Below are positions 1 through 5,825 of a stretch of DNA of 5,871 nucleotides, piece by piece (positions within the stretch are counted from its first letter, which is position 1; each line of letters starts with the position of its first letter). The notes under the pieces are model-generated. The model saw nothing but the letters and a program-made list of their open reading frames with translations. It was not told the DNA's origin and did no database searches. Source of the stretch: Desulfobacterales bacterium (GTDB taxonomy: Bacteria; Desulfobacterota; Desulfobacteria; Desulfobacterales; BuS5); contig JAGVGX010000118.1 in NCBI GenBank assembly GCA_020056865.1, positions 1-5,871 of the forward strand, given 5' to 3'. A program made the position numbers and the translations under genes.

Positions 1-140
<140 letters not shown>

Positions 141-150
141 TTACGATTCC

Positions 151-179
151 CGACGTGTCGGAACGTGACAATCACGTCG
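151..179. other. Inverted repeat upstream of obg
   Basis: CGACGTG at 151-157 is matched by its exact complement CACGTCG at 173-179, with a 15-nt loop. A second overlapping pairing (GGAACGTGA at 160-168 with TCACGT...TTCC) competes with it. No T-run follows on either strand, so a rho-independent terminator is unlikely. It could be an operator for obg or for the rightward promoter, or part of a mobile-element end. Confidence 0.35.
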
Positions 180-189
180 TTCCATAAAA

Positions 190-215
190 CCGGACATTTC
201 TACTTTGCCTTGACA
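190..215 (+). repeat. Short dispersed motif, left copy (GGACATTTC-N9-TTGACA)
   Basis: GGACATTTC at 192-200 is followed nine bases later by TTGACA at 210-215, preceded by AAAC. The same arrangement, with the same nine-base gap and the same orientation, occurs at 5798-5825. The two copies lie near opposite ends of the accessory region. This could be the remains of an insertion-sequence end or a dispersed repeat; no transposase gene is visible. Confidence 0.4.
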
Positions 216-231
216 AGACCTAAAAATTCTA

Positions 232-260
232 TTGACAGAAATTAGGGGTTTGCTTATAGT
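232..260 (+). promoter_or_regulatory. Sigma70-type promoter P1
   Basis: The -35 box TTGACA (232-237) is a perfect consensus. The -10 box TATAGT (255-260) differs from TATAAT at one base, and the spacer is exactly 17 bp. Transcription would start near 267 and run into the small frame at 305 and the lipoprotein gene at 552. The promoter and its surroundings are nearly duplicated at 2516-2543, upstream of the AIPR gene, which supports a real functional unit. Confidence 0.75.
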
Positions 261-304
261 AAGCAATTCCTAAGTCGGTTAATTACTAACAATAGGGAGT
301 GAAT

Positions 305-523
305 ATGCCGATTTATCCGAAGGTTTATTCTAATGAGCATACACCTCGCATACCTGTCGCCAATGCCGTCCGGATTTCGATGTCAATCCCCCTCTTCTCA
401 GCAGTACATAACGCAATCATCGCATCAGTTGTCCGCATCAGTCTCTCGGTCACAAAGAAAGGCTTGGAAATGCTTCGGGATTTGGGCCGCCGTCATACAC
501 CAATTGCCCAAAAAAAGATCTGA
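305..523 (+). pseudogene. Patatin-like phospholipase fragment (probable remnant)
   Basis: This 72-codon frame opens with ATG at 305 (GTG at 299 is also possible), five bases after AGGGAG (294-299) and downstream of promoter P1. Residues 8-32 include the string ANAVRISMSIPLF, which closely resembles the segment following the nucleophile region in patatin-like lipases (typically written as ADAVRxSMSIPxxF). The GxGxxG oxyanion loop, the GxSxG nucleophile and the DGG motif are all missing, so it cannot be an active lipase. The second half (about residues 36-72, with KKGLEMLRDLGRR) shows no patatin feature I can name and may be a distant tail joined by deletion. It could be a decayed gene piece that landed behind P1, or a translated leader peptide; the stop codon at 521 lies 28 bases before the lipoprotein ATG, so translational coupling is possible. 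Confidence 0.45.
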
Positions 524-551
524 CAATACGTCAATAAGGAGGAAAGCAGTT

Positions 552-2297
552 ATGAATACTTGCAGATTAATAGCTTTAGGACATTTTCTGTTTGTGTTTT
601 GCTCGGTACTTATACTTCAGGGATGTAATGGCGCGAAGACGGACAGAAAGCTTTTCGGAGGCATGGGGGGGTACACAGGCGAGTTGTATATCTACCGAGT
701 AGATGATGCTTGGGCGCCGAATGGTGAAGACAGAACCTCTTATAAAATCGGAGACTATTCAAACGACAAAAACAAGCAAATGAGGGAATGGGTTCCAGTC
801 AGAAAGAAAAACGACGTGAGCGGTCTTGATGGACACGACAGAATTGTCACAAAAAAAGATTTTGTAAAGGTGACTCTCCGGAATGTCTTCATTAAGTATT
901 TCAAAGAAATCGGGAAGAAGGGTGAGGTTGCATTTATCCTGTCCTTTGCATGTGGGAATAAGCACAAGGAAGACCTACTCGTTTACGCGAGCAAGTCGCA
1001 AACCCTCGGCACTTCACTGGCCTTGGATGACATTACGATCATCGGCCCTGAGAAACTCATAGGGGAAAACCTCAGGATGAGGATCGTCATGATCGAGATT
1101 GACAAAATAGAAAACGAGGCAATGAAAAATCTGATCAAGCAAACGGCTGGTATCGCAGCTACGATCCAACCACAATACACCGCGGCTATAAAGATTGCCG
1201 GAGATTTGGCCCAGTTTATCATCTCCTCAAACGAAGACGACATAATCTTCGACCGGACTTTCGAACTTACGATGACAAATAAAGGACAGTCTGTCAATAC
1301 GACGCCGCTCCTTTACGGAAATTACATACTGCTACTACAGGAAGACCGCTTCCAAAGCAAAGATGTTAACAAAAAGACCCCAATTGCAACTAGACCACCA
1401 TCAGTGGATGATATGAGATTCAACCTTTACGACAACAAGCTCTACCATTCATACATATATAGGCCTGAGCTTCTGGATGGAAGAGAAAAATTTACCGCCC
1501 TGGACTTTTTGAGTCCCGACAGCAAAAACAGGTATGACCTCGGCAGCAAAGTTGTTGACATGAATCAATTTTACCTGTACTCAAAGTCTGAGGATTATGA
1601 AAAGGACGATTCGAAGCATTCTTCTGTGCTCGACACCATAAACGGCACTAAGGCTTCCGAATTCCGGCATAAGGTTCTGGCCTTCCCGAAAGCCGACAAA
1701 ACCGCACCAAATTACAGAAAGCTTCTTGGCGATAAGATAGGAGATTTCGATATATTGGGAACTCTTGGCGATACGCTTGTGGAAATTTACTGCGAGAGCG
1801 TACGGTACAACAATGAGGAAATGGAAGGAAGAGACGCGTGCAAAGGTGCCGGATCAGACCTGATATACCCGCATTATCCGATTTATCTTTATCCACAAGG
1901 GTATACAATCCTAGCCCAATATCCGTTCCACACTCACATAGTTCTTTCTGTATCAAGATCGGTCGGAACAACTGAAAAGCCTGTTGAGGATAAAATCTCT
2001 ACTTTCACTGAGTGGTTGAAAACTGCCTCAGAGGAAGCTGCGGTTTCCACAGAAGCAAACAAACTTGTTGATGACCTCAAGAAAAATATACTATCACAGT
2101 CGGCGCTCAACAAAATCATGAAAAAGGCCGCGGGAGAAAGTGACCCAGGGGAAAAGAAATGCATTATCGTTAGAGCTATATACAATGACAGAATTATCGA
2201 AAAAAATTCTCTCTATAATGAACTATATCACATTACCGGAGACACTTTTACCGAAGCTAATGAAGTTAAAAAGAAATATGCCGAATGTTTGAAATAG
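552..2297 (+). CDS. Predicted lipoprotein of unknown function (581 aa)
   Basis: The start at 552 is chosen because AAGGAGG (536-542) lies nine bases upstream and because the protein then opens with a textbook lipoprotein signal. Arg5 is followed by a hydrophobic core (about residues 6-21) and the lipobox L22-Q-G-C25. The frame is open further upstream (to 333), but that part has no signal peptide and overlaps the patatin-like fragment. Cys25 would be lipidated, with Asn at +2, so in a diderm host the protein could reach the outer membrane. The mature part is rich in charged residues and appears soluble. Near the N-terminus it is glycine-rich (LFGGMGGYTGELYIYRV, residues 34-50). Residues 170-262 contain an amphipathic helical stretch (about 189-226) followed by strands ending LLYGNYILLLQED. 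The C-terminal 100 residues look helical and lysine/glutamate-rich. I recognise no family. It is followed by a long non-coding gap and is probably transcribed from P1. A structural or surface role is a guess only. Confidence 0.85.
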   Translation: MNTCRLIALGHFLFVFCSVLILQGCNGAKTDRKLFGGMGGYTGELYIYRVDDAWAPNGEDRTSYKIGDYSNDKNKQMREWVPVRKKNDVSGLDGHDRIVTKKDFVKVTLRNVFIKYFKEIGKKGEVAFILSFACGNKHKEDLLVYASKSQTLGTSLALDDITIIGPEKLIGENLRMRIVMIEIDKIENEAMKNLIKQTAGIAATIQPQYTAAIKIAGDLAQFIISSNEDDIIFDRTFELTMTNKGQSVNTTPLLYGNYILLLQEDRFQSKDVNKKTPIATRPPSVDDMRFNLYDNKLYHSYIYRPELLDGREKFTALDFLSPDSKNRYDLGSKVVDMNQFYLYSKSEDYEKDDSKHSSVLDTINGTKASEFRHKVLAFPKADKTAPNYRKLLGDKIGDFDILGTLGDTLVEIYCESVRYNNEEMEGRDACKGAGSDLIYPHYPIYLYPQGYTILAQYPFHTHIVLSVSRSVGTTEKPVEDKISTFTEWLKTASEEAAVSTEANKLVDDLKKNILSQSALNKIMKKAAGESDPGEKKCIIVRAIYNDRIIEKNSLYNELYHITGDTFTEANEVKKKYAECLK

Positions 2298-2300
2298 CGG

Positions 2301-2334
2301 ATCCATGTAAAAAAATTGGATTGCTTTTCTATTT
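2301..2334 (+). terminator. Weak candidate terminator after the lipoprotein gene
   Basis: ATCCA (2301-2305) pairs with TGGAT (2317-2321) across an 11-nt A-rich loop, and the T-rich stretch TTGCTTTTCTATTT follows. The stem is short and AT-rich, so it would be a poor rho-independent terminator. Its position four bases after the stop codon is its main support. Confidence 0.25.
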
Positions 2335-2515
2335 AGAAATACTCAACAGTGTATAGCACAACATTGCGCTTTAGAAATATGATGAAGTTGGCTATGTACC
2401 GGCGATAATCGCGCCTGACCTATAGCGGGATGGTTGTCACCGATAATACGCTTGCAGTATAAAGAATAGACGCGAGTTCAGATGTCATGATATTTAGGTG
2501 ATTTATAAAATCCCA

Positions 2516-2543
2516 TTGACAGAGATGAGGGTTTGATTATAGT
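2516..2543 (+). promoter_or_regulatory. Sigma70-type promoter P2, near-copy of P1
   Basis: The -35 box TTGACA (2516-2521) and the -10 box TATAGT (2538-2543) are separated by 16 bp. The segment from about 2508 to 2558 aligns with 224-275 around P1. Shared pieces include ATTGACAGA, GGGTTTG and TTATAGTAAGC, with one base deleted in the spacer, and similarity stops after CTAA. Transcription would begin near 2550 and give an untranslated leader of about 150 nt before the AIPR ATG. Confidence 0.7.
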
Positions 2544-2581
2544 AAGCCAGTTTCTAAAATGCATAATATCACATATTAAAG

Positions 2582-2673
2582 AAAGGAGAATTATAGGCGT
2601 CGCCGAGAGACTAAAATATTCATTGTCTCATACAGACATATCGAATGGCCACATGCAATCAATCTACAGGTAA
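2582..2673 (+). other. Orphan Shine-Dalgarno with a short frame lacking a standard start codon
   Basis: AAAGGAG (2582-2588) is a good ribosome binding site about 40 bases after the P2 -10 box, the same layout as P1 and its small frame. The codon that would follow is ATA at 2593, not ATG. Read from there, the frame encodes GVAERLKYSLSHT and stops with TAA at 2671, about 26 codons in all. It may be a leader frame or truncated gene whose start codon has mutated, or the similarity to a gene start may be chance. It is not in frame with the AIPR gene. Confidence 0.3.
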
Positions 2674-2701
2674 TTTGGGGTCGGCCCTATAGACATCTAA
2701 A

Positions 2702-4474
2702 ATGAAATCGGTACCAATTTTTTTAAAAAACTTTCAAACGCGTACAGACTTGAGAAAATTCGGCAGCAATGCTTTGTTGCTCTATGCTTTTGAACTAAAG
2801 TTTGACATTGAAGACATCGATTCTTTTGCTTCTGAGAATATGGTTGAAGCGAACAATGATAAAAAATGCGATTTAATTTTTGTTAATTATGATGCAAGAA
2901 CAGCAATTATTACCCAAAGCTACTACGCACAGAAAATTAAAAAAGAGGCAAAAGCTAACAAAGCATCAGACTTGAATACGGCTGCAGGCTGGTTATTATC
3001 AAGTGATATTAAAAAAATACCTGAAACAATAAAGGATGCTGCCATTGAATTAAGAAATGCGATCAAAAATATGCAAATTGATACAATTGAATTTTGGTTT
3101 TTGCATAATTGCCATGAATCCAAAAACGTTACAGATGAGTTAGAAATCGTCGGAAAAACTGTTTCCAATGCTTTAAAAACGTATTACACAGAAAATACGT
3201 CAATTAATGTCAAAACTGCCGAGGTAGATCTTGAAACAATAGATAGCTGGTATATGTCATCAAAGGCCATTATTTTAGTCACGAACACATTTACAATAGA
3301 CATCCCAGGGGGTTATTCTCTCAAAGAAGGTGATTGGGATGCATTTTCTACCTCAATTCCGATAAAATGGCTTTATGAGGTTTCGAAAACATATAGGAAG
3401 CCTCTTTTTTCAGCCAACGTCAGAGATTATTTAGGAAGCAGAAAAAGTGATTCTAATATTAATAACAGCATTAAAGAAACGGCGCAAAAATTACCTAATA
3501 TGTTTTGGGTATACAATAATGGCATAACAGCAATTGTCAATGATTTTGAACCAATATATGACACATCCAAGAAAAGAATAGAAAAACTGAAAATTAATGG
3601 TATTTCAATCGTAAATGGCGCCCAAACGACAGGCGCGATAGGGTCATTAGCAGTAGCACCTAATGCTAATGGTTTTGTATCGGCACGTTTCATAAAGTCA
3701 AATAATCAGGCAACAGTAAGAAATATCATCAGATACAACAACAGTCAAAACAAAATTTCTCCGTCTGATTTTAGAAGTACAGACCAATATCAAGAAAAGC
3801 TGCGTAAAGAATTTGAGAAATACAAGGAGAGCGTAGTTTACACAGGCGGTAGACGAGGCGGCGATGAAGATAAGATTAGACGACCACAAAATTATTTACC
3901 ATTTGAAAAAGTTACCCAATCATTGGCTGCCTTTCATCAATATCCTGGACTCGCCTATAATGGGAAAACGGAATTGTGGGAATCTGACACCTATTATTCA
4001 AAAATCTTCAATGAGGACACAACGGCAGAACATATAATATTTGCGTATTCGCTTTTTAAATACATTTCAGACTTCAAGCTGTCTTTGATGAAAAAATATA
4101 AAGAAAATGGACAACTTATTGAAGATGAACAGAAAGCCTTAGAGTTTCTAAGGAAACGCGGCTCTCACTATATTTTTATCGCGGGGATTGCTGCGAGCTT
4201 GGAAACAATTACTTCAAAACCGATCACGAGCAAGTTTCATTGTAAGTTCATTAAGCAGCCCTCTTTGGACAAGGCAACATCAATTTGGGAACAACTCGTA
4301 TCGAGCCTTATCGCTTTCAATAGTGCGTATGATACAAGCCTAAATAATGGCCTCAAAAACAATGAGCAGATTGCTAACAATATTGAACAATTTAAATCAT
4401 TAGTTTCGGCGACTAAAAGGCCATTGCATAAAATATATGCCGATTTTGCTGGTAATGTTCGGACTGAAAAGTAG
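2702..4474 (+). CDS. AIPR family protein (abortive infection phage resistance), 590 aa
   Basis: This belongs to the AIPR family (Pfam PF10592), named for abortive phage infection and often found in defence islands and beside restriction-modification genes; the mechanism is not settled. The signature lies in residues 232-360: RKPLFSANVRDYLGSR (232-247), then NNSIKET, FWVYNNGITAI (268-278), INGISIVNGAQTTGAIG (298-314), RFIK (329-332) and RYNNSQNKISPSDFRS (344-359). The N-terminal part has an acidic strand-turn-strand (CDLIFVNYDARTAIITQSYYAQK, about 56-78) followed by NKASDLNTAAGWLL, the layout seen in AIPR proteins and reminiscent of a nuclease-like fold. The length is normal for the family and there is no frameshift. 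The start is fixed by an in-frame TAG at 2690-2692; ATG 2702 has no Shine-Dalgarno sequence close by, so initiation may be weak or use a short leader. AT-rich codon use, lower in GC than the lipoprotein gene, suggests separate acquisition. No methyltransferase or restriction partner is in view. Confidence 0.88.
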   Translation: MKSVPIFLKNFQTRTDLRKFGSNALLLYAFELKFDIEDIDSFASENMVEANNDKKCDLIFVNYDARTAIITQSYYAQKIKKEAKANKASDLNTAAGWLLSSDIKKIPETIKDAAIELRNAIKNMQIDTIEFWFLHNCHESKNVTDELEIVGKTVSNALKTYYTENTSINVKTAEVDLETIDSWYMSSKAIILVTNTFTIDIPGGYSLKEGDWDAFSTSIPIKWLYEVSKTYRKPLFSANVRDYLGSRKSDSNINNSIKETAQKLPNMFWVYNNGITAIVNDFEPIYDTSKKRIEKLKINGISIVNGAQTTGAIGSLAVAPNANGFVSARFIKSNNQATVRNIIRYNNSQNKISPSDFRSTDQYQEKLRKEFEKYKESVVYTGGRRGGDEDKIRRPQNYLPFEKVTQSLAAFHQYPGLAYNGKTELWESDTYYSKIFNEDTTAEHIIFAYSLFKYISDFKLSLMKKYKENGQLIEDEQKALEFLRKRGSHYIFIAGIAASLETITSKPITSKFHCKFIKQPSLDKATSIWEQLVSSLIAFNSAYDTSLNNGLKNNEQIANNIEQFKSLVSATKRPLHKIYADFAGNVRTEK

Positions 4475-4550
4475 ACATAAGAGTTTCTATCAAGGTTGAA
4501 CCTACATAATTTCACTCCACTTACGGCGGGCATTTCGCGCAGACAGCCCT

Positions 4551-4782
4551 ATTACCCCTTTGCCTGCGCCAGTCCAAACGCATCGTGCAGAATCCTGACT
4601 GCAAGTTCCGCATATTTGGCGTCTATAACGCAGGACACCTTTATCTCCGACGTGCTTATTATCATTATATTCACATTATGTTTTGAGAGTGTTTCAAACA
4701 TCTGCGAGGCAACGCCCGAATGAGTTCTCATTCCTACACCCACGACGGATATCTTAGCGATATCCTCTTTCATATCAACACC
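4551..4782 (-). repeat. Direct repeat copy A: aspartokinase ACT-domain tail, about 232 bp
   Basis: This segment aligns without gaps to 5530-5761 (constant offset of 979 bp). A hand count gives 26 mismatches in 232 positions, about 89% identity. Similarity begins at the stop codon of the ACT reading frame and ends within the ribosome binding site upstream of its ATG; flanks on both sides are unrelated or only AT-rich. The two copies bracket the vapBC pair in the same orientation. Confidence 0.9.
4552..4773 (-). CDS. Stand-alone ACT domain, copy A (aspartate kinase C-terminal tail)
   Basis: The 73 residues ([20 protein letters not shown], ending in [12 protein letters not shown]) match the last ACT domain of class II aspartate kinases. 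The motifs [20 protein letters not shown] [10 protein letters not shown] and [14 protein letters not shown] are all present. In the full enzyme this domain helps form the lysine/threonine feedback site; the kinase domain and first ACT domain are absent here. The ATG at 4773 is preceded by GGGAGG (4781-4786) with a seven-base gap, an excellent ribosome binding site, so it is probably translated as a free-standing protein. Upstream codons in the same frame do not resemble aspartokinase. It is convergent with the AIPR gene (77 bp between stops) and divergent from vapB (99 bp between starts). It may be a relic gene tail, or a small regulator or partner able to bind the native aspartokinase. The relation to aspartokinase is firm; the function is not. 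Confidence 0.75.
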   Translation of the reverse strand: MKEDIAKISVVGVGMRTHSGVASQMFETLSKHNVNIMIISTSEIKVSCVIDAKYAELAVRILHDAFGLAQAKG

Positions 4783-4811
4783 TCCCGAAAAATACTTTAT
4801 TATTTTAACGT

Positions 4812-4862
4812 TTGACGCCTCCACACTTCGCGTGTTATCATGTAAGCACAAGTGTAATCATA
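4812..4862 (+). promoter_or_regulatory. Candidate vapBC promoter and operator
   Basis: TTGACG (4812-4817) is a good -35 box, and TATCAT (4836-4841, spacer 18) or TTATCA (spacer 17) could serve as -10. Overlapping it are a direct repeat, TGTTATCATG (4833-4842) and TGTAATCATA (4853-4862), with starts 20 bp apart, and an inverted pair ACACTT (4823-4828) / AAGTGT (4850-4855). VapB-type antitoxins usually bind repeats at their own promoter, so these are plausible operator sites. This is inference from position and repetition only. Confidence 0.4.
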
Positions 4863-4872
4863 GGAGGTAGAT

Positions 4873-5124
4873 ATGATTAGAACGCAGATACAATTGACAG
4901 AAAAACAGTCAAAAAATTTAAAAAGAATAGCCGCAAGCCGTCATCGTTCCGTAGCAGAACTTATCAGGCAGGCAGTGGATAATATGATTAAATCAGCCGT
5001 ATTGGTTGATGTTGAGGAACGGCGCAGGCGGGCTCTTGCGGCAGCGGGACGTTTCAGTTCAGGATTACAAGACTTGTCCACGGAACACGATAAGTATCTC
5101 GCAGAGGCATTTGAAAATAAATGA
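4873..5124 (+). CDS. vapB: VapB-type ribbon-helix-helix antitoxin (83 aa)
   Basis: The antitoxin should neutralise the downstream PIN toxin and repress their shared promoter as a dimer. The N-terminal half fits a ribbon-helix-helix DNA-binding domain: the strand IRTQIQL (2-8), a first helix about TEKQSKNLKRIAASR (9-23), then SVAELIRQAVDNMI (26-39) as the second helix. The C-terminal half, about 45-83, is charged and would be the flexible toxin-binding tail; its pattern GRFSSGLQDLSTEHDKYLAEAF is common in VapB proteins paired with PIN toxins. The start is certain: AGGAGGT (4862-4868) lies four bases before the ATG. The stop overlaps the vapC start by four bases (ATGA), which indicates translational coupling. 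The length is usual for the family. Confidence 0.88.
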   Translation: MIRTQIQLTEKQSKNLKRIAASRHRSVAELIRQAVDNMIKSAVLVDVEERRRRALAAAGRFSSGLQDLSTEHDKYLAEAFENK

Positions 5125-5519
5125 CGGTTTTCTTAGACACCTCTGCTTTTCTGGCTATTCTCAATAAAGATGACACTAAGCATCAATGCGCAAAGAAGTT
5201 TTGGGGAGAATTGATTTATTCGGACAATATTCTTATAACAAACAATTACGTTCTTGTTGAAAGTTTTTCTCTTATACAACGGCGGCTTGGCTTGGAATCG
5301 GTCAGGGTTTTTCAGGAAGACATATTGCCCCTGATAAATATAGAATGGATTGATAAGGCAGTGCACGAAGCCGGCATAAGCGCGCTTTTAACTGCTTCAA
5401 GAAAAAAATTAAGCCTTGTTGACTGCGTTAGTTTTGAGATTATGCGAAATATGGGAATCAAAAAGGTTTTTGCTTTTGACCCTCATTTTGAAGAGCAAGG
5501 CTTCGTAATTATTTCTTAA
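5121..5519 (+). CDS. vapC: VapC-type PIN-domain ribonuclease toxin (132 aa)
   Basis: PIN-domain toxins cut RNA, in characterised VapC proteins often tRNA or 23S rRNA, using Mg2+ held by acidic residues. The expected set is visible: D6 in VFLDTSAF, E47 in NNYVLVESF, D101 in LSLVDCVSFEIM and D120 in VFAFDPHF, so the active site appears intact. The protein is of full family length with no frameshift. The ATG overlaps the vapB stop (ATGA), so translation is coupled and no separate ribosome binding site is needed. The gene ends 11 bases before the stop codon of ACT copy B, which is convergent. The RNA target cannot be inferred from sequence. The intact toxin with its antitoxin suggests a working addiction module. 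Confidence 0.9.
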   Translation: MTVFLDTSAFLAILNKDDTKHQCAKKFWGELIYSDNILITNNYVLVESFSLIQRRLGLESVRVFQEDILPLINIEWIDKAVHEAGISALLTASRKKLSLVDCVSFEIMRNMGIKKVFAFDPHFEEQGFVIIS

Positions 5520-5529
5520 CTTGAAACGA

Positions 5530-5761
5530 ACTAACCCTTTTTCTCTGCCAGTCCAAACGCATCGTGAAGAACTCTCACAGCGAGTTCCGCATATTTGGCG
5601 TCTATAACACAGGATACCTTTATCTCCGACGTGCTTATCATCATTATATTCACATTATGTTTTGAGAGTGTTTCAAACATCTGTGCGGCAACGCCTGAAT
5701 GAGTCCTCATGCCTACGCCGACAATGGATATCTTAGCGATATCCTCTTTCATGTCAACGCC
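5530..5761 (-). repeat. Direct repeat copy B: aspartokinase ACT-domain tail, about 232 bp
   Basis: Partner of the repeat at 4551-4782: same orientation, 979 bp away, about 89% identical with no gaps. The boundaries coincide with the coding segment: the stop codon on one side and the Shine-Dalgarno region on the other. The upstream DNA beyond 5762 does not continue into aspartokinase sequence. Confidence 0.9.
5531..5752 (-). CDS. Stand-alone ACT domain, copy B (aspartate kinase C-terminal tail)
   Basis: This 73-residue protein differs from copy A at only six positions: I10 for V, A23 for S, M38 for I, V61 for I, E70 for Q and K71 for A. It keeps [12 protein letters not shown] and [10 protein letters not shown], the core of the last ACT domain of aspartate kinase, and its residues at the changed positions are closer to the usual aspartokinase consensus ([26 protein letters not shown]). 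ATG at 5752 is preceded by AAAGGG (5760-5765) with a seven-base gap, a moderate ribosome binding site. No kinase domain lies upstream within the 119 bases visible; the frame can be extended upstream, but that part is lysine/serine-rich and unlike aspartokinase. It converges with vapC. It is either a second free-standing ACT protein or a displaced gene tail; a complete aspartokinase gene may lie beyond the right edge. Confidence 0.7.
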   Translation of the reverse strand: MKEDIAKISIVGVGMRTHSGVAAQMFETLSKHNVNIMMISTSEIKVSCVIDAKYAELAVRVLHDAFGLAEKKG

Positions 5762-5797
5762 CTTTGCGCTGTGGCAAAAGCAATTTATTTTGGCAGA

Positions 5798-5825
5798 AAC
5801 GGGACATTTCAAAATTGGTTTGACA
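5798..5825 (+). repeat. Short dispersed motif, right copy (GGACATTTC-N9-TTGACA)
   Basis: GAAAC precedes GGACATTTC (5802-5810), and TTGACA follows at 5820-5825 after nine bases. This matches the left copy at 190-215 in composition, spacing and orientation. No good -10 box follows TTGACA here at 16-18 bp (TGAAAA at 17 bp), so the conserved pair of blocks is more likely a repeat or element end than a promoter. The surrounding 5766-5871 is AT-rich and has no gene that I can support. Confidence 0.4.

Larger units (their letters stand above)
2298..2701. other. 404-bp non-coding stretch between the lipoprotein and AIPR genes
   Basis: No convincing gene is seen here on either strand. From left to right it holds the weak hairpin after the lipoprotein stop; a 10-bp direct repeat TTTAGAAATA (2332-2341 and 2370-2379), with TTTCTAAA at 2551-2558 as a partial inverse; and an imperfect hairpin at 2391-2426, in which outer arms GCTAT/ATAGC enclose the perfect palindrome GCGAT-A-ATCGC (2402-2412). 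Promoter P2 and an orphan Shine-Dalgarno sequence follow. I looked for integron attC-type core sites (GTTRRRY / RYYYAAC) and did not find a convincing pair. Confidence 0.6.

Noticed and set aside
333..551. Upstream extension of the lipoprotein frame by 73 codons
   Set aside because: The extension has no ribosome binding site or recognisable domain, would bury the lipoprotein signal peptide inside the protein, and overlaps the patatin-like fragment in another frame. The ATG at 552 has AAGGAGG nine bases upstream.
2341..2460. Integron attC-like recombination site between the lipoprotein and AIPR genes
   Set aside because: There is an imperfect hairpin at 2391-2426, but GTTGGCT at 2388 does not fit the GTTRRRY core and no matching RYYYAAC partner is present.
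2607..2629. GAGAC/GTCTC hairpin in the AIPR leader as a riboswitch
   Set aside because: A five-base stem with a 13-base loop is expected by chance, and no known riboswitch core is recognisable around it.
4493..4503. AGGTT-G-AACCT palindrome after the AIPR stop as a terminator
   Set aside because: The loop of one base cannot form as such, the stem is five base pairs and no T-run follows on either strand.
4774..4851. Longer version of ACT copy A, with about 26 extra N-terminal residues
   Set aside because: The extra residues do not resemble aspartokinase, they run through the vapB promoter region, and the internal ATG at 4773 has a far better ribosome binding site.
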